64,000 nt of DNA, from positions 124,001 through 188,000 of the forward strand of contig NZ_JAAIXY010000006.1 of NCBI RefSeq assembly GCF_010894455.1. The letters are read 5' to 3'. The notes beneath the pieces were generated by a model. The model searched no databases and had not been told where the DNA came from. It saw nothing but the letters and a program-made list of their open reading frames with translations. Origin of the DNA: Myxococcus eversor (GTDB taxonomy: Bacteria; Myxococcota; Myxococcia; Myxococcales; Myxococcaceae). Positions within the stretch are counted from its first letter, which is position 1, and every line of letters begins with the position of its first letter. Positions 55,101-62,950 of this stretch are shown in pieces. The position numbers and the translations under genes are program-made.

Positions 55101-56299
55101 GTCATCGCCCCCTCGTGCTCGTGGATGATGCGCGTGCAGCCCTGGTGGAAGGCGCCCTCCAGCTCGCTGCAATCCTCCGGGTCCAGGCGCTCCATGCCGC
55201 CGCGCTCCTGCGCGAGCCGACACGACACCAGCGTCACCAGCCGTCGACCGGAGACGCTCGAACGCGAGGCCGGGGTGGCGTCCAGTCCCAGGAGTCGCCG
55301 CAGGCCGCGCAGCCGCTCCAGCAGCTCGCCTCCGTTCGCGGGACGCTCCCCCGGGTCCTTCGCCAGCGCCGAGGCCACCAGGCGCACGAGCTCTTCTGGC
55401 AAGCCGGGACACCGCCGGCTCACCGAGGGCATGGGCTGTCCGGAAGGAATGTGCAGACGCAACTCCGGCGCCTTCGCGGAAGGCAGCGGGTGCTCTCCGG
55501 TAAGCAGCTCGTAGAGCAACAGCCCCACGGCCCACACATCGGCTCGCGCGTCCGGAGGCTCGCCCCGCCATTGCTCGGGCGCCATGTACGCGGGCGTCCC
55601 GGCGCGAGCGGCCTCGGGAGCCAGGGCGGGCCCGGCCGGTGAGCGCGCAAGGCCAAAGTCGAGCAGCTTCGCTCTGCCATCCGCGAGCACGAAGACATTG
55701 GCGGGCTTGAGGTCGCGATGCACCAGGCGCCGCTCATGCGCATGCGCGAGCCCCGCCGCCACGTCCGTCATCAAGTCCAACGTGCGACGCAAGTCGGGCC
55801 GCTCCCGGCGCAGCAGGCGCTGCAGCGACTCGCCCTCCAGGAACTCCATCACCAGGAAGGGCACACTCAGCGGCACCTCCTCGCCTCGCGCCAGCGCGCC
55901 GGTGTTCCACGCGGACACGTCATGGATGCGGACGATGTTCTCGTGGTCCAGCCGCGCAATCGCCTGCGCCTCCTCGCGCAGCGCGGCCAGCAACGAAGGC
56001 GTGGCGGGCCCCCGGTGCGCTGCGAGGAACTTCAGCGCCACCGTGCGCCACAGTTCGTGGTCCACCGCCCGGAACACCTGCCCCATGCCACCACCGCCCA
56101 GGAGCCCGAGCACCTCGTACCGACGGCCGTCCAATCCGCCCAGTCGGTCTCCCAGGAGCGGCACCGGACTCGCGGCGCCCCCGTGGATGAGCCCCTGGAG
56201 CACCGCGTCCTCGAACTCCGAGCCCGCTCGCGTGGGCGAGTTCGCCGCCTCCGGGGAGACTGCCCCCGGGCCCTCCACCATGCCTCTGGGTGTGCTCAT
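52133..56299 (-). CDS. Ser/Thr kinase with degenerate cyclase-like, AAA and TPR domains
   Basis: This is a 1388-aa protein. Kinase domain about 60-335: GGGGMGQVF, K90 in VALKFL, HRDLKPAN (194-201), DFG (215-217), APEQ. Next is a class III nucleotide cyclase-like domain (about 352-530). Both metal-binding aspartates seem lost: the LFADL position reads VSCRL (361 is Arg) and the GDAVMAVFG position reads GAEVLACFG. An AAA/STAND module follows with Walker A GEAGIGKS (583-590) and VLVVEDLHWADPS as Walker B, then TPR-like helices to the end. GGAGGG precedes ATG at 56299. It is similar in layout to the kinase at 41407-44877. Confidence 0.93.
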   Translation of the reverse strand: MSTPRGMVEGPGAVSPEAANSPTRAGSEFEDAVLQGLIHGGAASPVPLLGDRLGGLDGRRYEVLGLLGGGGMGQVFRAVDHELWRTVALKFLAAHRGPATPSLLAALREEAQAIARLDHENIVRIHDVSAWNTGALARGEEVPLSVPFLVMEFLEGESLQRLLRRERPDLRRTLDLMTDVAAGLAHAHERRLVHRDLKPANVFVLADGRAKLLDFGLARSPAGPALAPEAARAGTPAYMAPEQWRGEPPDARADVWAVGLLLYELLTGEHPLPSAKAPELRLHIPSGQPMPSVSRRCPGLPEELVRLVASALAKDPGERPANGGELLERLRGLRRLLGLDATPASRSSVSGRRLVTLVSCRLAQERGGMERLDPEDCSELEGAFHQGCTRIIHEHEGAMTLAVGAEVLACFGFPVAREGDSERAVRAALRLQEVLPGELAGLGPPGVVVKVGLHTDRVALADASPLLHGTAPPMQGEAPKVASWLAAQAGPDAVLLTEGTHALVRGRIRTRSLGAWAFEGLSGTSWLDVHEALGERPGASRFDRALVVGALSPLVGRERELQRLTTWRAEALGGRGVGVLLRGEAGIGKSRLVQELHDREAPGTSTWARCQCGVRGTGSAFHPLIDWLQRFLGFARDDAPERKLERMVERLGVLGVDVELSCPLAAFLSLPVPEGSPFLHLSGERQRAAMMKALVELFRHEDVRRPVVLVVEDLHWADPSTLQFLGVLLERLEGTRLCVLLTARPGFEHAWGQSAAFHSLDVEPLPPEATAALVREVAGQRALAPNTVARLVSRTDGVPLFVEELTRVVLEQEAARGDSGETLSAVPAVLHELLLARLDQLPPRQRSQVQLAATLGREFNYETLRAVSFLQEDELQPELERLEQAGLLFRQGQPPCTTYAFRHALIQEAAYQSLLRSTRQRYHGRVVQVLSEQFPEVVEEQPEMVAHHATLAGLTRQAMESWRSAGQLAGAKSAFPEAISHYTRALGQLELLPPSRERDECDMVLRVELGQALVASKGFGTREVEDVFTRAAALCDPSQCIPTPLFWGLWNIALARGDGEGMDHLAELFRCQGDAHADLETRVVLHGALNSQAFWRADYTSCRSHGLEVKALLGREGVAEQLAQIRGGRLGHASEQCLHALMYLAVSELVLGHTDTALATQARAFALAESMSHPYAIATVSLFGAMLALERGDPAMLLEVSGRAVGLCVEYGFPLPLVGSICMHGLSLAFLGDVEGGVARIHEGIALMTRMGATLLQGGCLTTLARAYLAGGRVDEGLAAVREARVHVEGRVARHHLATLLRVQGQLLLLRRDVGEARECFRRSLAVARDTGARLHELGAAVELARLARHTGEAAEARVLLESLKEVYSGRQVLADAWAARALLAEWD

Positions 56300-56457
56300 C
56301 GCGCGGGCCCTCCGTCGGGGCCACCGCCCGCCCGTCCGTCAGCCCAGGCAGGTGCTCCCCTCCCAGAGGGAGAGGGCGACGCGCCGGCGTTTGTGACGGA
56401 GAAACGTTTGTGACGAGGAAGCCTTACGGCCGAGGCTCGACACCCGAGCAGACAGGC

Positions 56458-57234
56458 TCAGTGCGCCGGATGCCCCATGAGTCGCGCCAGCCCGAACATC
56501 AGCGCCAGGCCCACGAACAGCGCCAGCACGTTGCGCCCCGGCTGGTCCTTGCCGTGCCGATGCACGTGCGGCAGCAAGTCCGACACGGCGATGTACAGGA
56601 ACGTGCCCGCGGAGAAGGCCAGCGCCTTGGGCGCCATGCTCTCGAAGCGCAGCACCGCGTCGAAGGCGAAGTACAGCAGCGCGCCCGCCGGCACCATCAG
56701 CCCGTACAGCACGGAGAGCAGGAGGATGGAGCTTTTCGAGCGCCCCTCCGTCTTCAGGATGGAGGCGAGCGACAGCGCGGAGGGGACCTTGTGAGCGACG
56801 ATGGCGAGCAGCGCCATCAACCCCACGCCCTCCTCCACCGCCGAGCCCAGGGCGATGCCGTCGAACAGCGTGTGCGTGGAAAGCCCGAGGAACGCGGTGA
56901 GCCCCAGCACCTGCCCGGCCTGCCCGGGAGGACGCCCGCTGCCGGACATGTGGTCTCCGGGCAGGTCCTCACCCGCGTGCGCGACGAGGTAGCGCTCCAG
57001 CACCAGCAGGAACACGAAGCCACCGGGCACCAGCGCGAAGGCCCACCAGCCTCCGCCCTCGTACGCCTCCGGCAGCATGTGGAAGAAGGCCGCGCCCAGC
57101 ATCACGCCCGCGGCGAAGGCGAGGAAGCGAACCAACTGCGTGGGCCGCTGGTTCCACAACACCACCATCGCGCCCAACAGCGCGCCGACGACGACGATGA
57201 GGGAGTAGAGGGCCACCGTGGCCAGGACCGACAT
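56458..57234 (-). CDS. ZIP family metal transporter
   Basis: This 258-aa inner-membrane protein with about eight helices imports divalent metals such as zinc or iron. The family signature is in helices 4 and 5: GLSTHTLFDGIALGSAVEEG (His/Asp pairs) and IVAHKVPSALSLASILKTEG (H-x-x-P). A hydrophilic loop (about 90-107, with HAGEDLPGDHM) is the usual metal-binding loop. The C-terminus HPAH and the HVHRHG segment add histidines. It is the last gene of a minus-strand run and begins 45 bp after the COG3014 gene. Confidence 0.9.
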   Translation of the reverse strand: MSVLATVALYSLIVVVGALLGAMVVLWNQRPTQLVRFLAFAAGVMLGAAFFHMLPEAYEGGGWWAFALVPGGFVFLLVLERYLVAHAGEDLPGDHMSGSGRPPGQAGQVLGLTAFLGLSTHTLFDGIALGSAVEEGVGLMALLAIVAHKVPSALSLASILKTEGRSKSSILLLSVLYGLMVPAGALLYFAFDAVLRFESMAPKALAFSAGTFLYIAVSDLLPHVHRHGKDQPGRNVLALFVGLALMFGLARLMGHPAH

Positions 57235-57279
57235 GGGGCGCGCACCCTACAACAAAACGGCCAATACAAAACCGCCGAC

Positions 57280-58533
57280 TCAGTAGCGCCGCACCACCAC
57301 CAGCCCCACCCGGCCCGGCTTCACGTCCACCGTGTGCTCCGTCACCCGGCCCCCCGCCTCCACACGCACCGTGTGGCTCCCCGCCGACACCCGGAAGCGC
57401 GCCACCTGGAACTCCGCGGGCAAGGAAAGCCAGGAACGCAGGTCTGGGGCATTGCCAGCGTTGAGCAGGAGGAAGGCCAGGATGCCCAATTCCTCGCTCT
57501 TCGTCACCGCGCCCAGGCCCGCCGCCAGGCCCGCCTTCACCGCCGCGCCCGCGAGCTGCTTGGCGAGCATCCCGCCGATGCGGGTGTCCAGGTGCAGCCG
57601 CGCGACGTCCGCCAGGGACGTCACCGTCACCGCGCGCTCGTCCTGGTCGCCCAGCTTCACGCGCACCGACGGCGCGCTGCCCCGGTCCCGGTAGACAGGC
57701 ACCTCGATGAGGTTGCCGCCGCCACTGCCATGGTCGCGCGACGCGGGCTGCTTCTCCGGCGACAGCCCCGCTTCCACGACGACCACGACTTGGGATTCGT
57801 CGCGGGCCAGCGGCGGGTGGGCCACCTCCGGGTACTTCTCCTTCAGCGCCGCGTAGACGTCATCGCGGCCGGTGTACTTCGACAGCCGCAGGAGCGGCTC
57901 CACCAGCGAGCCCAGCCGGGGCTCCAGCTCGTACGCCTTCGCATAGTCGATATAGGCCGAGTCCCAGTCGCGCTGGTCCTCGCGGATGACGCCGCCCAGG
58001 TAGCGGGCAATCGCGAGCTGCTGGTACGGCTTCTTCTCCTCGGTGACCATCTTCTGGAGGCGCTCGTTGACCTGACGCACCTCCACCATGGCCGCCTCGT
58101 CGTCCTCCAGCTCCGCGTAGTTGAGCGCCTGGAAGACGGAGATCATCAGCTTCTCGAAGTCCTCGCCGCGGTAGGCGCGCTGACGCTCGTTGGTGATGAG
58201 CGCCCCCGCCTCCTCGCTGACGGAGACTCCGTCGAGCTGCGCGCTGAGCTTCTCCGCCTCCTCCAGCACCGCGTTGCTCTCCGTCCACTTGCCCGCGGAG
58301 TGCAGCAGCATGCCCTTGTCCAGGAGCACGAGCAGCGCGTCCTTCCCCGAGCCCTCCTTCTCCATGGCGTCGAGCTGCGCGAGCGCCCCCGGATAGTCTT
58401 CCGACTGGTACGACGCGCGGACGCCTCGCGTGCGCGCCACGTAGTCACCGGCGCAACCCGTCAGCAGCAGCACGCTCGCCAGCGCGAGCACGCCCCCGAG
58501 AGGGCGCGCCGGATGGCGGAGAGGAGGAGTCAT
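57280..58533 (-). CDS. COG3014-like lipoprotein
   Basis: This is a 417-aa lipoprotein with a signal peptide ending in LLLTGC (C27). The N-terminal half is TPR-like helices (ASYQSEDYPGALAQLDAMEKEG, LLDKGMLLHSAGKWTESNAVLEEAEKL) and resembles COG3014; the C-terminal quarter is beta-rich (VARFRVSAGSHTVRVEAGGRVTEHTVDVKPGRVGLVVVRRY). COG3014 genes often sit beside lpoB-type genes, as here. The role is probably in outer-membrane or peptidoglycan synthase regulation; that is inference. Confidence 0.83.
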   Translation of the reverse strand: MTPPLRHPARPLGGVLALASVLLLTGCAGDYVARTRGVRASYQSEDYPGALAQLDAMEKEGSGKDALLVLLDKGMLLHSAGKWTESNAVLEEAEKLSAQLDGVSVSEEAGALITNERQRAYRGEDFEKLMISVFQALNYAELEDDEAAMVEVRQVNERLQKMVTEEKKPYQQLAIARYLGGVIREDQRDWDSAYIDYAKAYELEPRLGSLVEPLLRLSKYTGRDDVYAALKEKYPEVAHPPLARDESQVVVVVEAGLSPEKQPASRDHGSGGGNLIEVPVYRDRGSAPSVRVKLGDQDERAVTVTSLADVARLHLDTRIGGMLAKQLAGAAVKAGLAAGLGAVTKSEELGILAFLLLNAGNAPDLRSWLSLPAEFQVARFRVSAGSHTVRVEAGGRVTEHTVDVKPGRVGLVVVRRY

Positions 58534-58578
58534 GAGCAGTCGAGCCTTCGCGTGGAGCCAGCGGCTGGCATCAGCGTG

Positions 58579-59187
58579 CTACCAGCTGACGCCGCGCTTC
58601 TCGAACTTCTTGCGGATCTGCTTCTCGTCCGTCCACTCGATGAGGCCGGTGCGCACGTTGCTCAGCTTCGCCGTCATCTTGTAGTACACGAGCTTGTCGC
58701 GGCCGACCTCCTGGATGATGGAGGCCAAATCCCCCGTCATCATGAAATCGACGGAGACCTGCGCGCCCGGGCCCTTCGCGGCGTTCGGGTCCACGTAGCC
58801 CGACTGCTGGTACTCGTACTCCTCCGCGATGTCCTGGCGCGCGGCCTGGTCCACCATGGCGAAGCGGCCCGTCTGCGCGAGCGCCGTTTGAATCTTGTCT
58901 CCCAGCGAGCGCATGTCGATGTGCTCGGACGTGCTGTTCTTCAGCTTGCCCACGAGGACGATGGGCAGCGAGCCGTCGGGACGCGGCGTGGAGAAGCGCG
59001 GCGAGGTGGCCAGCGACTCCGCCATCTTCTTGGCGATGAGCTGCAGGTCATTCTCGTTGAACTGGTCCGACAGCATCTCGATTTCGTTCGGGTCTTCGTA
59101 TGAGCCGCGCGTGTACGCGCGCGGTCCACTGCACGCGACGAGCGAGGCGGCGAGGCAGGCGGTCAGGATGAGGCGATGGGTCTTCAT
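58579..59187 (-). CDS. LpoB-like penicillin-binding-protein activator lipoprotein
   Basis: This 202-aa lipoprotein has the lipobox SLVAC (C19). The rest matches the LpoB/CsgG-like fold: DLQLIAKKMAESLATSPRF, PIVLVGKLKNSTSEHIDMRSLGDKIQTALAQTGRFAMVD, ending YKMTAKLSNVRTGLIEWTDEKQIRKK. In Enterobacteriaceae LpoB activates the peptidoglycan synthase PBP1b; a similar role here is plausible. ATG at 59187 begins the signal peptide. It is 45 bp before the COG3014 gene and 14 bp after the upstream gene. Confidence 0.88.
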   Translation of the reverse strand: MKTHRLILTACLAASLVACSGPRAYTRGSYEDPNEIEMLSDQFNENDLQLIAKKMAESLATSPRFSTPRPDGSLPIVLVGKLKNSTSEHIDMRSLGDKIQTALAQTGRFAMVDQAARQDIAEEYEYQQSGYVDPNAAKGPGAQVSVDFMMTGDLASIIQEVGRDKLVYYKMTAKLSNVRTGLIEWTDEKQIRKKFEKRGVSW

Positions 59188-59201
59188 GGTGCGTATGACT
59201 C

Positions 59202-60029
59202 CTAGTTCCATTCGCATTCGAAGCGGCTGCCCTCGAAGTTCCACTTGTAGTTGAGCACCGCGTCACGGCGATACCCGGCCGTCAGGCGGCACAGGCTCAT
59301 GAGCGAGGCGCGGGGATAGTCGAAGGTGTAGCTCTGCGACTTCGCCCGCTCCTGCGGCGTGAGCTGAGAGGGATGGGTGAGCGTGGGGCTGGCGCTGGCG
59401 ACCACCAGCACGTTGTGCTTGCCGTACGTCTTCAGCGGCACCCGCCCCGACAACTGCACGCGGCGCACCGTGCGCGCGACGAGGATGTCGCTGCGGTCCA
59501 CTGTCGTCTCGTGGCGGTTGCGGCGCTGGAGCAGGTCCGTGATGTTGGCGCTGAAGACGCGGGTGAGGTCCCCGTCGTCGACGAAGAAGTAGAGGAACGC
59601 CTCGCGCGCGACGCGGCTCTCACCGGTGAAGTCCATCGTCACCAGCAAATCCAACTCCCGGTTGGGGGCGATTCCGTGGCGCGACACCGCCGCGAGCACC
59701 GTCTTGTCCACGCCCGCCTTCTTCAACTTGATGAGGCCGTCCGCGCTGGCGTCACACGCGCAGCGGCGCTCCTCAATCATCTTCACCAGCTGCGCGGGCT
59801 CGAAGCCGGCCTGGGACAGCTTGGTCAGCTCCTCGTCCGTGAGGGGAAGCTGGTCCGAGCGCTCGTAGATTCGCGGGAGCTGGTTCGGGTCCCACTGGAT
59901 GATGTTGTAGGTCTGCGTGGTGCCCGTGGGAAAAGGCAGGGCGACCTGCGGGCCTCCACTCGAGGAGAAGCTGACGGGCGCCTGACTGGCGGCCAACGTC
60001 AGGGCGGCTGCGAGCACTTGGGCAATCAT
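59202..60029 (-). CDS. Secreted protein of unknown function in the LpoB operon
   Basis: This 275-aa protein has a signal peptide (1-18). Residues about 50-125 form a small helical region with a CAC motif (ERRCACDASADGLIKLKKAGVDKTVLAAV), which repeats the idea of an earlier segment (TDEELTKLSQAGFEPAQLVKMI). The C-terminal half is beta-rich (LDLLVTMDFTGESRVAREAFLYFF, HNVLVVASASPTL, NYKWNFEGSRFECEWN). I recognise no family. It is co-transcribed with the LpoB-like, COG3014 and outer-membrane protein genes. Confidence 0.78.
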   Translation of the reverse strand: MIAQVLAAALTLAASQAPVSFSSSGGPQVALPFPTGTTQTYNIIQWDPNQLPRIYERSDQLPLTDEELTKLSQAGFEPAQLVKMIEERRCACDASADGLIKLKKAGVDKTVLAAVSRHGIAPNRELDLLVTMDFTGESRVAREAFLYFFVDDGDLTRVFSANITDLLQRRNRHETTVDRSDILVARTVRRVQLSGRVPLKTYGKHNVLVVASASPTLTHPSQLTPQERAKSQSYTFDYPRASLMSLCRLTAGYRRDAVLNYKWNFEGSRFECEWN

Positions 60030-60045
60030 GGCGAACAGCCTCCCC

Positions 60046-60612
60046 TTAGAACCTGTAACCGATGGACATGCCCAGCCGGTGCGTCACGCCGCCACCGCCG
60101 ATGGGGATGTCCGGGTTGTAGTTGAGCCCCAGGAGGATGTTGTCCCGGTGGCCCATCAGCACCTCGGCGCCCAACTGCGGGGAGATGCCGAAGCGCAGGC
60201 CCTCCGCCTCCGGAATCACGATGGCGCCGGCCCGCAGGCCCGCGGTGAACACCAGCGGCCAGCCCCACGTGCGGAAGCGCGGGCCCACCATGCCGATGAA
60301 ACGGCCTCCGTCGAAGACGTACGCGGCGCTCGCGTCGAGCGAGAACCAGTCCGCGCCCCACAAGGACAGCGTGGCGCCCACGTACAGCGGAGGGCCGGAG
60401 GGCGCGTCCTCGGGAGGCTCCCTGTCGTTGATGGCCGCGCCCCAGTCGAGCTGCAGCGACACGCCCTGGCTGTTCGAGCCGGAATAGCCGCCCTTGCCAT
60501 ACTCGGATTCCTCGGGCCCATCCGTGCGGCCCCGGTCCTGCGCGGCGGCGGTCAACGGCGCCGCGACGGCCAGCGACAGAAGGGCTCCGCACAACCTGGA
60601 ATGACGCTTCAT
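60046..60612 (-). CDS. Putative outer-membrane beta-barrel protein
   Basis: This 188-aa protein has a signal peptide (1-24, ending TAAAQ). The mature part has alternating hydrophobic/polar strands with aromatic residues (VSLQLDWGAAIN, LYVGATLSLWGADWFSLDASAAYVF, GRFIGMVGPRFRTWGWPLVFTAGLRAG, LLGLNYNP) and ends in phenylalanine (IGYRF), the usual signal for outer-membrane insertion. It is probably an eight-stranded barrel. It is the first gene of the operon leading to LpoB and COG3014. Confidence 0.82.
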   Translation of the reverse strand: MKRHSRLCGALLSLAVAAPLTAAAQDRGRTDGPEESEYGKGGYSGSNSQGVSLQLDWGAAINDREPPEDAPSGPPLYVGATLSLWGADWFSLDASAAYVFDGGRFIGMVGPRFRTWGWPLVFTAGLRAGAIVIPEAEGLRFGISPQLGAEVLMGHRDNILLGLNYNPDIPIGGGGVTHRLGMSIGYRF

Positions 60613-60730
60613 CTCGAAGACTCCCACATGCGGTAGGTGCGAAAATTCCGACTGCAACGACGGTGCGGCGTCCCCAATATTCAAAACACCCTCCCGTCAG
60701 GCAAGGGCCCCTTGCGTCTCTCCCGCTCTC

Positions 60731-62395
60731 TCAGGAGGTGCGAGGCCCCGTGGGTGGCAGGTCCTGGGGGGCATCCGGCTGGGGGTCCCGAGCCTCCGGG
60801 GGCGGCAGCGCGGTGGGGGCCTGCCGGGACTCCGTGCGGGTGAAGGGCAACCACTCGGGGTGCGCCCGCAGGAAGCCGACCAGCCTCTCACGGACGAGGG
60901 CGCGCAAATCAAAGAGCTTGTCCGGGTTGGCCGCGCTGACGAGCGCGCGGACGGTGAGCGTGCGGTCCTGCGCCTCCAGCACGACGACGGACTGGAGCCG
61001 GCCGTCCCACAGGTGCCTGGCGTCCTGCTCGACGATGCGCCGCAGCTCCCCGCGCACCGCGTCCACGTCCGTGGAGTAGTCCACCTGGAGGGTGACGGCG
61101 CCGAGCATCTCCGTGCTGGACTTGCTCCAGTTCTGGAAGGGCTTGTCCAGGAAGTACGTAATCGGGATGACCATGCGGCGCTGGTCCCAGACGCGCAGCA
61201 CCACGTACGTGAGGGTGATTTCCTCCACGGTGCCGAACTCGGTCTCCACCACCACCTGGTCGCCGATGCGCACCGGCTGGGTGATGGAGAGCTGGATGCC
61301 GGCGAGCAGCGTGGCGATGGACTTCTGCGCCGCGAGGCCGATGACGATACCGGCGATTCCGGCGGACGCGAGCAGCGACACGCCCACGTTGCGCACCACC
61401 TCGAACTGCATCAAGAGCAGCGCGGCGGCCACCACGTACGTCGCCGCCTCGAAGACGGCGCGCAGCACCGCGAACTGGGTGCGCAGCGAGCGGGCCCGGC
61501 CCGCGTCACGCAGATCGGCCGACACGCGGTTCTGCACGAAGTTGGCGAACACCCGCAGGAAACGCAGGATGAACCACGCCACCGCGATGATGATGAGCGA
61601 GTAGCTCAACCGGTTGAACAGCGTCTGCACCGGGCGCGGCAGCAGCAGGAGCGACGTGCCCACCGCCAGGAGGATGGCGAAGTAAGGCAGCCGCAACGGC
61701 CCCCGCCCCGCCGCCACCAGCTGGTCATCCAGTGTGACGTGCGTCCACTTCGCCAGCCGCAGGCCGAACCCGAGCGTCAGCCGCTCCAGGAGCAGGGCCA
61801 GCCCCACCGAGCCCAGGAGCGTCACCAGCAGGCCCAGCCACTGCCAGGGCTCCAGGCCGAACACGGTGCCGGAGAAGAAGAAGGGCGGCAGCCACTCCGC
61901 CACGCGGGGGCCGTACGTCTCGAAGAGGGGGTCCACCATCCGCACGGTGGACTCGCTGAACACCCAGACCAGGCCGCCGTCCTGGGCCACCCGCTGGACG
62001 CGGATGGACACGTTGGCGCCTTCCAGGGGGATGACGCCCAACTGGTCGAAGCGGGGGTCGGCCGGGTCACCCTCCGGGGCCTTGCTCAGGAGAGACAGGT
62101 CGATGGAGAGCTTGCGGTCCAGGACGAACTTGAGCCGGCGGGCGAGCTGGGCGCCCCGCTCGGGCTGCTGGGCGCGGGGGATGAAGTCCAGGTCCAGGTA
62201 GTGCGCCGCCGTGGCGTAGTCCCCCCGGTGGGCCGCGGCCAGGAACCCCTGGGTGGTGGAATGGGGGGACAGCCGGTCCACGGGGGCCGAGGGCGGGCCC
62301 AGGCCCGAATTGAGCGCCGCGACGGGCAGCGTCCAGAGGAGACTCCCCACCAGGAGAAGGGCCGTCCAGGCTCGTCGGCGGTCTCGGTGCATCAT
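60731..62395 (-). CDS. MscS-family mechanosensitive ion channel
   Basis: This 554-aa channel has a signal-like N-terminus, a periplasmic domain (about 30-150), then five or so transmembrane helices. The pore helix and cytoplasmic vestibule are recognisable: VGVSLLASAGIAGIVIGLAAQKSIATLLAGIQLSITQPVRIGDQVVVE, then TVEEITLTYVVLRVWDQRRMVIPITYFL. The C-terminus is Pro-rich. ATG at 62395 follows GGAGGGCGCC; ATG at 62392 or 62407 could also serve. It probably releases solutes on osmotic down-shock. Confidence 0.92.
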   Translation of the reverse strand: MMHRDRRRAWTALLLVGSLLWTLPVAALNSGLGPPSAPVDRLSPHSTTQGFLAAAHRGDYATAAHYLDLDFIPRAQQPERGAQLARRLKFVLDRKLSIDLSLLSKAPEGDPADPRFDQLGVIPLEGANVSIRVQRVAQDGGLVWVFSESTVRMVDPLFETYGPRVAEWLPPFFFSGTVFGLEPWQWLGLLVTLLGSVGLALLLERLTLGFGLRLAKWTHVTLDDQLVAAGRGPLRLPYFAILLAVGTSLLLLPRPVQTLFNRLSYSLIIIAVAWFILRFLRVFANFVQNRVSADLRDAGRARSLRTQFAVLRAVFEAATYVVAAALLLMQFEVVRNVGVSLLASAGIAGIVIGLAAQKSIATLLAGIQLSITQPVRIGDQVVVETEFGTVEEITLTYVVLRVWDQRRMVIPITYFLDKPFQNWSKSSTEMLGAVTLQVDYSTDVDAVRGELRRIVEQDARHLWDGRLQSVVVLEAQDRTLTVRALVSAANPDKLFDLRALVRERLVGFLRAHPEWLPFTRTESRQAPTALPPPEARDPQPDAPQDLPPTGPRTS

Positions 62396-62566
62396 GGCGC
62401 CCTCCATACTCCTTTTCGGTGGCTTTGCCGGAAGAAGTCAGGCCCGCTCCCCCGGCCGGACCACCGGGAGGGGGACGTCCGAGACACCACCCCGTCTTAC
62501 CCCGTGGGAAAGGCATTGGTGCACCGGGTGGGGGTAGGATAGAAACGGAGCCCAAGGAAGGTCGAC

Positions 62567-62950
62567 GTGTCCGAGAAGCGAAGAATCCTCCTGATTGACG
62601 ACAGCGAAATCACGCTCGCCATGGAGAAGGCCGTGCTGGAAGCACGCGGCTACGAGGTCGTCGCCACCTCCACGCTCATGGAGTTCGAGAAGACGCTCCA
62701 GACGTGGAGGCCGGACCTCATCCTCACGGACATCCACATGCCCGAGGCCAAGGGCACCGACATCTGCCGCACGTTGAAGAACGAGTACGGCACCCAGGAC
62801 ATCCCCATCGTCCTGTTCTCCAGCCTCCCCGACGTGGAGCTGTCCAAGCTGGCCGAGCAGGTCGGCGCCGACGGCTTCCTGTCGAAGGAGAACGGGCTGG
62901 AGGCCATGGGCGAGAAGATCGACGAACTGGTGCAGAGCATCCTCTGGTGA
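62567..62950 (+). CDS. Single-domain response regulator
   Basis: This 127-aa receiver domain has D11/D12, phosphoacceptor D55 (LILTDIHMPEAKG), the FSS position and the lysine in LSKENG. There is no output domain. GTG at 62567 fits the conserved start. Its stop overlaps the GTG start of the next gene (GTGA at 62947-62950), so the two are translationally coupled. Confidence 0.92.
   Translation: MSEKRRILLIDDSEITLAMEKAVLEARGYEVVATSTLMEFEKTLQTWRPDLILTDIHMPEAKGTDICRTLKNEYGTQDIPIVLFSSLPDVELSKLAEQVGADGFLSKENGLEAMGEKIDELVQSILW

Noticed and set aside
56290..59103. Plus-strand open frame of 937 codons
   Set aside because: It crosses three minus-strand genes (ZIP, COG3014 and LpoB-like), all with clear family motifs, and is itself Arg/His/Gln-rich noise.
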